Assembly: GCA_021817985.1 (NCBI GenBank)
Contig: JAKAFK010000016.1
Location: 1 to 54,204 of the forward strand
Source: Pseudomonadota bacterium
GTDB taxonomy: Bacteria; Pseudomonadota; Gammaproteobacteria; Burkholderiales; JAKAFK01
DNA: 54,204 bases
Reading direction: 5' to 3'
The translations under genes were made by a program, and so were the position numbers. Shown here one piece after another: positions 16,120 through 23,742 of the stretch (position 1 is its first letter; every line of letters starts with the position of its first letter). The notes beneath the pieces were generated by a model. It made no database searches. It was not told the origin of the DNA and saw nothing but the letters and a program-made list of their open reading frames with translations.

Positions 16120-17179
16120 GGCTGTGATCTCCGTCGGATGGAAAGACAAAAATATGCTCGGGGGCAATGTGAAGGCGCCCCTCGCCCGCGGCAGGCGGAC
16201 CCGCCTCGTAGCTGCACAGCGGCGTGTTGATACCTGACAGCTGCCAGTAGGCCCGATAGACCCCGGCCTCGAAAACGCAGTGCACAAGACGGGCCGGGAT
16301 GCCGTCGGCCCCATCGACCCGGATGCCGGCGGGCCGAATGAACACGCACGCCTCCTCGTCCTCCGTCACATTAGCCACGCTCGCTCGATGGAAGCGTCCA
16401 CCAAGCTCGACGCCCAGGCCCTCGTGGCTGCGTCGGACCCGGGCCATGAAGCCGCCCTGTGCCCCAATGAAGCGAGCCACTTGGGCTGTGGCGGGACTCG
16501 CATAGAGTGCCTGCGGCGACGCCGTCTGAGTGAGCGCACCGTTCTCAAGGACGGCAATACGGTCGGCCATGCGCCAGGCGTCCAGGGGATCGTGGCTCAC
16601 AAACAAGGCGCCGGCCCCGAACTCTCGGGTCAAGGCGCGGATCTCCAGGCGCAAGAACTCTCGGGCATCCACGTCCAGGCTTGACAGGGCCTCGTCGAAC
16701 AGCAGCAGATTCGGACGAGCCGCCAGCGCCCGGGCAATGCCGACGCGCTGCTGCTCTCCGCCGGAAAGCTGGGCGGGGCGCTTGTCGGCATGGTGCCCCA
16801 CCCCGATACGCTCCAGCAGCGCTTCGGCCAAGCGATTGCGCTCGGGGCCGCGTCCAGGGATGACTGCCGCGACGTTCTCCCGACAGCTCAGGTGGGGCCA
16901 CAGGGCATATTCCTGGAATACCATGCCCAAGCCGCGTCGCTCCGGCGGTGCCCACACGCCCTGCGCCGGCGCGTCCACATCTCGGCCCCGCAGTCGGATA
17001 ATGCCTCCATCGAGCCGTTCAAGTCCTCCAATCAAGCGCAGCAGCGTCGTCTTGCCGGAGCCGGAGCCGCCGATCAGCACCACGAACTCTCCCGGCGCCA
17101 TGCTGAAGGTGACATCGCGAAGCACGCGGGTGCGGCCATAGCGCTTGTCGACCGAACGCATTTCCAATAGATCGTTCAC
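16112..17179 (-). CDS. ABC importer ATPase, FbpC/PotA-like
   Basis: The 355-residue protein has a full ATPase domain: Walker A GGSGSGKTT, Q-loop MVFQEYALWPHL, signature LSGGEQQRVGIARAL, Walker B LLLFDEALSSLD and switch histidine in FVSHD. A C-terminal TOBE-like regulatory domain follows (about residues 250-355), as in the FbpC/AfuC/PotA importer class. The start is GTG 17179, preceded by GAGGAG; a longer frame exists but has no homology. It overlaps the permease stop by four bases (GTGA) and the next gene by eight, so the array is tightly coupled. It would power uptake through the permease encoded upstream. Confidence 0.9.
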   Translation of the reverse strand: MNDLLEMRSVDKRYGRTRVLRDVTFSMAPGEFVVLIGGSGSGKTTLLRLIGGLERLDGGIIRLRGRDVDAPAQGVWAPPERRGLGMVFQEYALWPHLSCRENVAAVIPGRGPERNRLAEALLERIGVGHHADKRPAQLSGGEQQRVGIARALAARPNLLLFDEALSSLDVDAREFLRLEIRALTREFGAGALFVSHDPLDAWRMADRIAVLENGALTQTASPQALYASPATAQVARFIGAQGGFMARVRRSHEGLGVELGGRFHRASVANVTEDEEACVFIRPAGIRVDGADGIPARLVHCVFEAGVYRAYWQLSGINTPLCSYEAGPPAAGEGRLHIAPEHIFVFPSDGDHSHV

Positions 17180-18789
17180 GCGGCGCACTCCTCGGTGCGG
17201 CGTACCGGACTGGCGGCGCGCAACAGCAGGGCCAGCAAGACCGCGATGGCGAGCGCCAAGCCAATGCCCGCGAACGCGAGCCGTGCTTCTTCGCCATAGC
17301 GCAGCTGCATGTTCAAGGTCACCAAGGCCACACCGATGGGCGGGCGACCCGCAGGATAGAGCAAATCCGAGATGGGGAGTTCGAAGAAAATCTGGCCAAA
17401 GGCCAGGGTCCATCCCCACAGGAACGGCGAGAGCAAAAGCGGCGCGTGAATCTCCAGGAGGCGGCTGGCCCAGGGGACGCCGTGCAAACGGGCCGCCTCG
17501 GACAGGTTGCCATGCACCTGCCCGAGGGGCCCCTGCAGGAACCGCATCAGCATGGGCACCTGGGCTGCCACGTAAGCAACAATCAGAAGCAGCGGCGTGC
17601 CATAGAGCGGCAACCACCGATCGTTGAAGGCAATCACATAGGCCGCCCCCAGCACCAACCCCGGGATCGCCATATTGCCCAGGCTGACCGCTTCCAGCAG
17701 GCGTCCCGCACGCGCGCCACCGGAGCGTCGGCTCATCACGACGGACATGGCCGCTGCCACCGCCAAAGCGGCCCCGAGGCTGGCATAGATCGTGGAATAG
17801 AGCAGGCTGTCCCACCGTATCGGACGGGTCGCATCAACACTGGTCGGCCAGATCGCCACATAGGCCAACGCCGCGCCCGGCAACGCCAGGCCAAGGGTGG
17901 CCAGCACGGCCAGCGCGCCGCCCGCCGCCCGGCGCTCCATCGGGCGGCAAGGCACCGCTGCCGCCGGACGCGCACGGCCGTGAACCAGCACACCGCTGTG
18001 CCGCTTCCCCAGGTACAGGTGGACTCCTCCGGCCAGGGCCGCCAGCCCGACCAGCGCCCAGCTCAACCGAGCCGCGCCGGCAAACTGCACGGGCGCCGTG
18101 GCGAGGTGCTCGTAGATGGCATAGGTGAGGATGCGCAGATGCAACTGCGCCCCGAGGGTCGACGGGATACCGAATTCCTGGATGCTCTCCGCAAACACCA
18201 CAGCGAAGGCCGACCCGGCCGCAGGGAGCAACACGCGCAGCAATACGCGGCGCCGGCGCCAGGCGGACAGGCCGAGAATTCGCGCCGCATCTTCCAATTC
18301 CGCGCCGATGGCGGCCCAACTGCTGCGTGCCGCCAAAGTCGCAAAAGGCAGCCCTTTAAGGCTCAGAAGCGCGACGATGCCGGCCTCGCTGAAAAACAGG
18401 TCTGCCAGCAGGCCATGGTGCAGGAACCGGGTCGAGAAGACGATCTCCCACGCGGTCGTGAGCAGATAGCTCGGCGTCAGCAACACCATCCACAGCACGG
18501 CCATAAGCCAGGCATTGCCGCGCCAACGTCGCCGCTCCAGCAGCCAGCCGAACCACACACCCACCGGCACCGCCACCAGGGTGCTGGTCAACCCCAGCCG
18601 CAGGGTATTGGCGATCGCCTCCAGGTTCAGGGCGGCGTCTTCCGCATGGGCCGCGACTTGTGTCGGGCCAAGAGCCGGAAACCATGGCAGCAACAGCAAT
18701 CGGACGATGGGATAGACGAACAATCCGGCAAAAAGCAGGAGCGGGGCCGCGCTGCGAAGGGGGCGGCCGATACGTCGCAGCCGGTTCAT
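17176..18789 (-). CDS. ABC importer permease with two fused halves (FbpB-like)
   Basis: The 537-residue protein has about twelve helices in two homologous halves, the FbpB/AfuB layout in which both permease domains are in one chain. EAA-type loops that contact the ATPase are seen at LEDAARILGLSAWRRR (near residue 180) and LSEAARLHGVPWASRL (near residue 450). The start ATG 18787-18789 shares one base with the binding-protein stop. Such permeases carry ferric iron, hexose phosphates or organophosphonates, so the permease alone does not fix the substrate. Confidence 0.9.
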   Translation of the reverse strand: MNRLRRIGRPLRSAAPLLLFAGLFVYPIVRLLLLPWFPALGPTQVAAHAEDAALNLEAIANTLRLGLTSTLVAVPVGVWFGWLLERRRWRGNAWLMAVLWMVLLTPSYLLTTAWEIVFSTRFLHHGLLADLFFSEAGIVALLSLKGLPFATLAARSSWAAIGAELEDAARILGLSAWRRRRVLLRVLLPAAGSAFAVVFAESIQEFGIPSTLGAQLHLRILTYAIYEHLATAPVQFAGAARLSWALVGLAALAGGVHLYLGKRHSGVLVHGRARPAAAVPCRPMERRAAGGALAVLATLGLALPGAALAYVAIWPTSVDATRPIRWDSLLYSTIYASLGAALAVAAAMSVVMSRRSGGARAGRLLEAVSLGNMAIPGLVLGAAYVIAFNDRWLPLYGTPLLLIVAYVAAQVPMLMRFLQGPLGQVHGNLSEAARLHGVPWASRLLEIHAPLLLSPFLWGWTLAFGQIFFELPISDLLYPAGRPPIGVALVTLNMQLRYGEEARLAFAGIGLALAIAVLLALLLRAASPVRRTEECAA

Positions 18790-19808
18790 CACTGGCCGAC
18801 CACGACGCGGCTGAACCAGCTGTTGATGCTGGCCTCCCGCGCACCCCACTGGGCAGCGGGCAGCACCTCGACATCGATGCCGTGGAGAGACGGCAAGCGC
18901 TTGTTCGGCGACGGCGCATTGCGGGTGAGGGGCCAGTAGAGGGCGTCCCCCTCGCTGTCGGCCATGCGCAGCCGTTGGGTCGCGGGCGCCATGGCAAAGC
19001 GGATGAACCGTTCTGCCTCCGTCTGCAGGCGCTCCGGCGTCCCCGCCGCGACCATGATGACACTGGGCAGCGCGAACGCGGGCGTGGGAAGAACGACCCT
19101 AAGGTTCGCGTCCTGGGCCGCCCAGTTCCAGGCCGCCGACGACTGGGTGATGGCAAGCTTGATGTCACCGGCCTTGAGCGCGGCCAGGGTATTGGCATTC
19201 TTCGGGTAGACGCGAAGGCCGTTGGCTTTGAGGCCCAGGACGAAGGATTTGCCGGCCGGCCAGCCGCCGGCCTGGGAGAGCATACCCGCCAGCATGGGGA
19301 ACATCGGCCCCGAGATGGCGGGGTTGTTCATGCCGATGGCCCCGCGCAGCGCGGGGTTTTCCAGGTCGGACCAGCGTCGCGGCGGGGTCGCGAGAGTCGA
19401 CGGCCGGTAGGTGAACGCACCGGCCAGGGTGAGGCCCGTTGGGGTGTAGCTGCCGTCGGCCGGCACCAGCTTGCGCCCCAGAGACGTCCAGGGAAGCTCA
19501 GGCACCGTATGCAAGGCAGCCAAGTGGGCACGGTCCAACCCGGCCGCGGCCTCATTGCCGTCAAACCAGGCCAACGTCCACTTTGGGCGGTCCCCCTCGG
19601 CGGAGACTCTGGCGAGCAGGGCGCCCGTCGACACGTCCACGACGGTCACTGGAATGCCCGTGGCGCGGGTGAATGCGCGGGCCACATCGTCTCCGTAATC
19701 CACGGCGCTGTACAGCACCAGACCCTGCGGCCCTCGCGGCCACAAAGCCCAGCCTGCGGCCACGACCAGCGCAAGCAAAACAAAGCCAATCGGCAGCAGT
19801 CGCTTCAC
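18789..19808 (-). CDS. ABC importer binding protein, FbpA/AfuA-like, without the iron-binding tyrosine pair
   Basis: The 339-residue protein has an N-terminal membrane or signal segment (LLPIGFVLLALVVAAGWAL) and a type II periplasmic binding fold starting LVLYSAVDYGDD, as in ferric-binding and hexose-phosphate-binding proteins. Its start is GTG 19808, with GGAGG eight bases upstream. In FbpA, ferric iron is held by two adjacent tyrosines inside a sequence like N-H-Y-Y-W; here the corresponding place, after KAGDIKLAIT, reads SSAAW (residues about 223-227). Both tyrosines are therefore missing if this alignment is right. This argues against a standard FbpA-type iron binder and for a different ligand, such as a phosphorylated compound. 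Confidence 0.85.
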   Translation of the reverse strand: MKRLLPIGFVLLALVVAAGWALWPRGPQGLVLYSAVDYGDDVARAFTRATGIPVTVVDVSTGALLARVSAEGDRPKWTLAWFDGNEAAAGLDRAHLAALHTVPELPWTSLGRKLVPADGSYTPTGLTLAGAFTYRPSTLATPPRRWSDLENPALRGAIGMNNPAISGPMFPMLAGMLSQAGGWPAGKSFVLGLKANGLRVYPKNANTLAALKAGDIKLAITQSSAAWNWAAQDANLRVVLPTPAFALPSVIMVAAGTPERLQTEAERFIRFAMAPATQRLRMADSEGDALYWPLTRNAPSPNKRLPSLHGIDVEVLPAAQWGAREASINSWFSRVVVGQ

Positions 19809-19898
19809 GATGTGATCCTCCAGGAAATACAAAAAATTGCCACGTTGTCACGAGACGCGCACGGGGACTGGCGGATCCCCTCCGGCCGCCCGTTCCCG

Positions 19899-21455
19899 TC
19901 AGGGATTGCGCGCCGCCGGCCGGTCCGCGGCGAGACGAACGCCCGCCAGATCCGCCCAGGGCTCGCCGGGGAGCACCCGCGTGCCTTGCAGGGCCACCGC
20001 CCGCAGGAGGTGCGTCGACAATCCCAGACTCGCAAGAATGGTCGGGGCCACCTGCGTCGTGGAGACGCGCTCCCGCACCTCCACATCGCGCCGCGCCAAG
20101 TGGGGATTCGAAACCAGCAGTGCAACACTGGTGTCGTCCGCGCTGAAGCCGCCATGTTCGGCCTTCTTGGGATCGCCCGCCCGCGCATAGATGACCCCGT
20201 CCCTCGGAATGACGATCATATCGGGCGCGCGGGAGTCGCTTCGCCGCAGCCCGAGTCGCCTCAAAAGGCCGCGCCCAAAGAGGACGCGGCGCACGCCAAG
20301 CGCCTTTCGGTGCGCGCGCAGCGCCGCCACCACGGCCTTCACTTTGGCTGCGTCTCGCAGCCAGATGAGGGCGACTTGGTCGGCGGTGATTTGTGCAACC
20401 TCGCCTTGCGCGGCACGGGCAACGACACGTTCCAGCAGGCGCCGGTCGACATGCCTGACGGCATGCGGGTCAATCGGCCCATTCCCGTGCTTGGCGGTGA
20501 CGATGACCAGCGTGGAGCCCAGAAGCCTGCGGGCGCGCAAGGCGGCGACGATGCGCCCGATCTGGCGATCGCAGTGGACCAGTGCGGCCTCGAGAGTCGG
20601 GGACGGGTGGCCGGCGGCATCCTGGTAGCCCCCCAGCTTCTCGCCCACGTTTGCGGCCTGCAAATTGAGCCCGAAGAGTGTGGGCACCGGCGCAGGCACC
20701 CGCCCGTCATGACGGAACCCGCCGATCTCGTGCAGCAGCGCGTCGACCTTGCCATCGTCGTACCGCTCGGTATGCGAGAGGCTCGCCATGATCGCACCCC
20801 TTCCCTGGCCCACAGGCCCGGCGAAATTCGCGCCAATCTCCGGCGTATAGAGGTCGTTCACCCCCTTCCCGCTCGGACCGTCGACGATCTCGTAGACCGG
20901 GTGCTTATCGATCCAAGCCGTATAGCCGCCTGCCGCCCTCACCACCTCGAAAAGGGTATTGACCCGCAAGTAATCGTGGGGATAGACCGGCGCGCAGCCT
21001 CGCCTCGGGTCTCGCGGCAGGCGGGCCGGATCGATCGTCGGGGCGCCGGGCGCAGCACCCGGCTGGTCGACCGTCTCATCGAAGACCACGGGCGTCCCGA
21101 CACGCCTGCACCGGCTGCCCGGCGGCGAGAGGCGTCGGTCATACGTCACGTCGTAATACACCCCGGTGACCGCAGGCGTTCCACCCGTGACGAGCGCCAG
21201 CAAGCCAGGAAACGAGTCCGCAGGCGCCACCGTATGCGCGCCGCCGTATACGACGCCATCGCGCGCAAGCGTCGCCAGCGCCGAGCGGGGGTGTGCCCGA
21301 ATGAACAACCGAAGATCCTGGGCATGCAAGCCGTCCACGCTGATCATCAAGACATGCCCGACCGCATGCCCGCCGGGTTGGAGCGCGTGCGCCATCGGCG
21401 CCATCCCGGCCAGGACAGCCGTGATAACGCCCAACTGAAACCATTTGTTTTTCAT
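19899..21455 (-). CDS. Exported alkaline-phosphatase-superfamily hydrolase (nucleotide pyrophosphatase/phosphodiesterase-like)
   Basis: The 518-residue protein has a signal peptide (MKNKWFQLGVITAVLAGMA) and the two-metal hydrolase core. D41 in MISVDGLH is the first metal ligand, and the nucleophile is probably S81 in APADSFPGLLALVTGG. Further metal ligands should be in AWIDKHP (about 181-186), in VHCD (about 293-296), in the TAKHGNGP block (about 320-326) and in the EHGGFSADD block near 440. Family members cleave phosphodiesters, phosphomonoesters or phosphonoacetate outside the cytoplasm. It lies 90 bases before the binding-protein gene on the same strand, after TonB, which suggests it frees a substrate from a phosphorylated compound for the ABC importer. 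The exact substrate cannot be told. Confidence 0.85.
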   Translation of the reverse strand: MKNKWFQLGVITAVLAGMAPMAHALQPGGHAVGHVLMISVDGLHAQDLRLFIRAHPRSALATLARDGVVYGGAHTVAPADSFPGLLALVTGGTPAVTGVYYDVTYDRRLSPPGSRCRRVGTPVVFDETVDQPGAAPGAPTIDPARLPRDPRRGCAPVYPHDYLRVNTLFEVVRAAGGYTAWIDKHPVYEIVDGPSGKGVNDLYTPEIGANFAGPVGQGRGAIMASLSHTERYDDGKVDALLHEIGGFRHDGRVPAPVPTLFGLNLQAANVGEKLGGYQDAAGHPSPTLEAALVHCDRQIGRIVAALRARRLLGSTLVIVTAKHGNGPIDPHAVRHVDRRLLERVVARAAQGEVAQITADQVALIWLRDAAKVKAVVAALRAHRKALGVRRVLFGRGLLRRLGLRRSDSRAPDMIVIPRDGVIYARAGDPKKAEHGGFSADDTSVALLVSNPHLARRDVEVRERVSTTQVAPTILASLGLSTHLLRAVALQGTRVLPGEPWADLAGVRLAADRPAARNP

Positions 21456-21546
21456 GTTCTTCTCGTTCTGCTCGGCGAACGCCGCCAACCCTTATATTTC
21501 CGCCGCCCTCCCAGGGATGTCCGCCGTCCCTGTCTTCTTGGCGAAC

Positions 21547-22269
21547 TCAATGCCTCTTGAAATGGAACAGGACCCACAGCCCCAAATTGAACGTCTTATG
21601 CGCCAGTTGCTTAGGCGGCACGGGAAGCGTCGCGTCCCGGACCGCGCTCAGCGCATTGGCATTGAAAACGCCGAGCCCTCCGGGCGTCACGATGGTCAAA
21701 TGACTCACGACCCCGTCACGAAGGTCGAAACGCACCTGCACCTTCCCCTGCGCCCGCAACAGGCGGGCCTCGTCCGGAAACCTGACGGCGTCCTGGATGG
21801 CGCTTCGCACCTCCCCCAGATAGGTGGCCCTTTCCCCGGGGTTTGGCAGCGGAACGGGTGGCGGCACTGCCTTGGGGGGTGGCAGCACCGGCGCGGCCAC
21901 CGGAGAAGGCGGCAGCGGGGCCGGGGGCTTAGGCATCGGAATCGGCCGGGGCGGCGGTGGCATCACGGGCTTGATGCGGCGATGCAGCACGCGAGGCTTG
22001 ATCACCTTGGGCTTCGGTCGCGGATGGGGCTTCACCCGAGGCTTGGGCGGCACGACAGGCTTCGGGAGCTGGACCAGGCGCACCTCTTCGATAGGTGGTG
22101 GTGTCTGCGGCGTGTATCGATGCGCGAGCACCCATACGACGCCGACGAGCAGCAGCACCTCCACCACGATCGCCAGCCCAAACGCGGAACCCAGGCGAGA
22201 GTCGGGCCGCAATTCGGCTTCCGAGAGCGGAGGCGGAGGCGACGAAAAAACCATGGGAATCGCGGTCAT
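21547..22269 (-). CDS. tonB: TonB energy transducer
   Basis: The 240-residue protein has one membrane anchor near the N-terminus (about residues 25-50), then a long proline- and lysine-rich stretch (KPRVKPHPRPKPK and PPPPRPIPMPKPPAP) that spans the periplasm, and a C-terminal TonB domain at about 150-240 (YLGEVRSAIQDAVRFPDEA, GKVQVRFDLRDGVV). It passes the inner-membrane proton force to outer-membrane receptors. The start, ATG 22269, lies four bases past exbD, so exbB-exbD-tonB form one unit. The receptor upstream in the same array is the likely partner. Confidence 0.92.
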   Translation of the reverse strand: MTAIPMVFSSPPPPLSEAELRPDSRLGSAFGLAIVVEVLLLVGVVWVLAHRYTPQTPPPIEEVRLVQLPKPVVPPKPRVKPHPRPKPKVIKPRVLHRRIKPVMPPPPRPIPMPKPPAPLPPSPVAAPVLPPPKAVPPPVPLPNPGERATYLGEVRSAIQDAVRFPDEARLLRAQGKVQVRFDLRDGVVSHLTIVTPGGLGVFNANALSAVRDATLPVPPKQLAHKTFNLGLWVLFHFKRH

Positions 22270-22273
22270 GGCT

Positions 22274-22660
22274 TCATCGCGGCTTCGCTGCCAGTCCGAC
22301 GGCGGTGATGCCGGCCTTGCGGCAGGCATCCATGACCTTGACCAACTGCTGCACGTCCGCGCCCTTGTCGGACGCGATCGTGATCTGGGTCTTCGCCGGG
22401 CGCCCACGCAGCCGGGCGGTCAGTTGCGCCAGCATGACCGGCTGGCCGTCGAGTTCGAGCGAGCCATCGTCGTGCAGCGTCAGCATCAGTTTCGGCGGCG
22501 GCAGGGTTTGCGCGGTGGTCGAGCCGGGCAGATGGGAGGGAATCCCTTGCGCCGGGATCATGTGGATCGTGACCATGACGAAGAACACCAGCAGGAACAG
22601 CATGATGTCGATCATGGGAATGATTTCGACACGCCCCTTGCGCATTTCCAGGTATTGCAT
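22274..22660 (-). CDS. exbD: ExbD biopolymer transport protein
   Basis: The 128-residue protein has a single N-terminal membrane helix with the key aspartate in VEIIPMIDIMLFLLVFF (the conserved M-(I/T)-D-(V/I)-(M/F) site that carries protons) and a small periplasmic domain. It works with ExbB and TonB. The gap to exbB is three bases. Confidence 0.92.
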   Translation of the reverse strand: MQYLEMRKGRVEIIPMIDIMLFLLVFFVMVTIHMIPAQGIPSHLPGSTTAQTLPPPKLMLTLHDDGSLELDGQPVMLAQLTARLRGRPAKTQITIASDKGADVQQLVKVMDACRKAGITAVGLAAKPR

Positions 22661-22663
22661 GGC

Positions 22664-23341
22664 CTATCTCTCCTGCGCCGCATAGATGGTCGCGGTGGCC
22701 TGGGAAGCGTGCAGGCCGTTGTGATGGTCGACCCCGTCCAGGCGGTTTACAAGCATGGTTCGCAAGGTCTCCATCTGGTGGACCAGATAACGGACCCGGT
22801 TATGGAGTCCATTGAAGGCCACCAGCCCGATCACAGCGATCACGAGGCCGAAGGCCGTGGCCATCAGGGCTTCGCCCACGCTGCCGGTTATCTGCACCGC
22901 ATCGCCGGCCGCGTTGCCCATAAACTGGAACGCATGGAACATGCCGATGATGGTACCCAGCAAGCCGAGCAGCGGGGCAAGCGTGATGATCGTGTCCAAG
23001 AGCCACATGCGCCGGTCCAGGGTGGGCACCTGCCGCATCACCACCTCCTGCAGGAGCTCCGACAGCTTGCCGCTGTCGCGCACACGCGGGAATCGGACAG
23101 GCACTTCGAGAATCGCCTTGAACGGCGCACCGGTGCGTTCTCCCAAGCCGCGCAGGCTGCCATGGTCGAGATGGCTCAACTGGGCCACGGACTCGGCCAC
23201 CCTTTCCCCATCACGCTGAATACGGGCAAGGACCAGAAAACGCTCGATGCCGATCGTCAACGCGGTCAGCAGCAAAATCGGCATCAGGTAAAGAATACCG
23301 CCTGAATGACTCGCCACTTCGTTCAGATTCTGCCAGTTCAT
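22664..23341 (-). CDS. exbB: ExbB/TolQ/MotA-type proton channel protein
   Basis: The 225-residue protein has three membrane helices with a large cytoplasmic loop after the first, the ExbB topology. The conserved core is visible: LLDTIITLAPLLGLLGTIIG then SVGEALMATAFGLVIA, which carry the T/A residues lining the proton path. It forms the inner-membrane motor with ExbD. It is the first gene of the exbB-exbD-tonB unit, with the promoter expected in 23342-23500. Confidence 0.92.
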   Translation of the reverse strand: MNWQNLNEVASHSGGILYLMPILLLTALTIGIERFLVLARIQRDGERVAESVAQLSHLDHGSLRGLGERTGAPFKAILEVPVRFPRVRDSGKLSELLQEVVMRQVPTLDRRMWLLDTIITLAPLLGLLGTIIGMFHAFQFMGNAAGDAVQITGSVGEALMATAFGLVIAVIGLVAFNGLHNRVRYLVHQMETLRTMLVNRLDGVDHHNGLHASQATATIYAAQER

Positions 23342-23742
23342 CGTGTGCTCACCTCCATCATGCCGATGGCCCGCAGCCGGCCAACGCGGCTTATGCCCAC
23401 CGGTGGGATCGTCCCGCTCTCCATGCTCTTGCGTCCTCGACTATTACAATGCTAGGAAAATCGTGTTGCAGGCTCATGAAACTTTTGTGACGCCCTCGGC
23501 CAGGGTCGATCTGTCGTGCCGGCTCGCCCATCGCAGCGCCGTACGGCGGTTCCTGCGCCGTCGCGGAGGGCAACACCTTCCGCCGAGCGGCCGTCTACAT
23601 CGCACGGTCGGGCATGGAGCGACGCCGGCAAACCGGCCGGCTTGAATTCCCCCTGGCCTGTAGACGTAGGGCAAAGACCACTGGGTTGCGCCGCCCGGCC
23701 TGCCCCAGCTTCCGGGAAGGCCAGGCGACTCGCGGGTCGGGG
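23342..23742. other. Intergenic stretch before exbB, with a weak PHO-box-like element
   Basis: The 400 bases between the receptor gene and exbB hold no gene. The part near 23440-23495 is AT-richer. On the minus strand it reads GCGTCACAAAAGTTTCATGA (23474-23493), which loosely fits two 11-base PHO-box units of the CTGTCAT-n4 type (about 13 of 19 positions). A possible -10, TGTAAT, follows about 30 bases downstream. The match is weak. Confidence 0.35.

Noticed and set aside
19809-19898. Search for a Fur box before the ABC importer
   Set aside because: No 19-base Fur-like palindrome was found here or before the TonB-dependent receptor, so iron control is not supported by sequence.
18660-21560. 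Very long plus-strand open frame of more than 900 codons
   Set aside because: It runs antisense to the binding protein, phosphatase-type and permease genes, which all have clear families. Its translation is rich in R, P, G and H with no motif, as expected for a shadow in GC-rich DNA.
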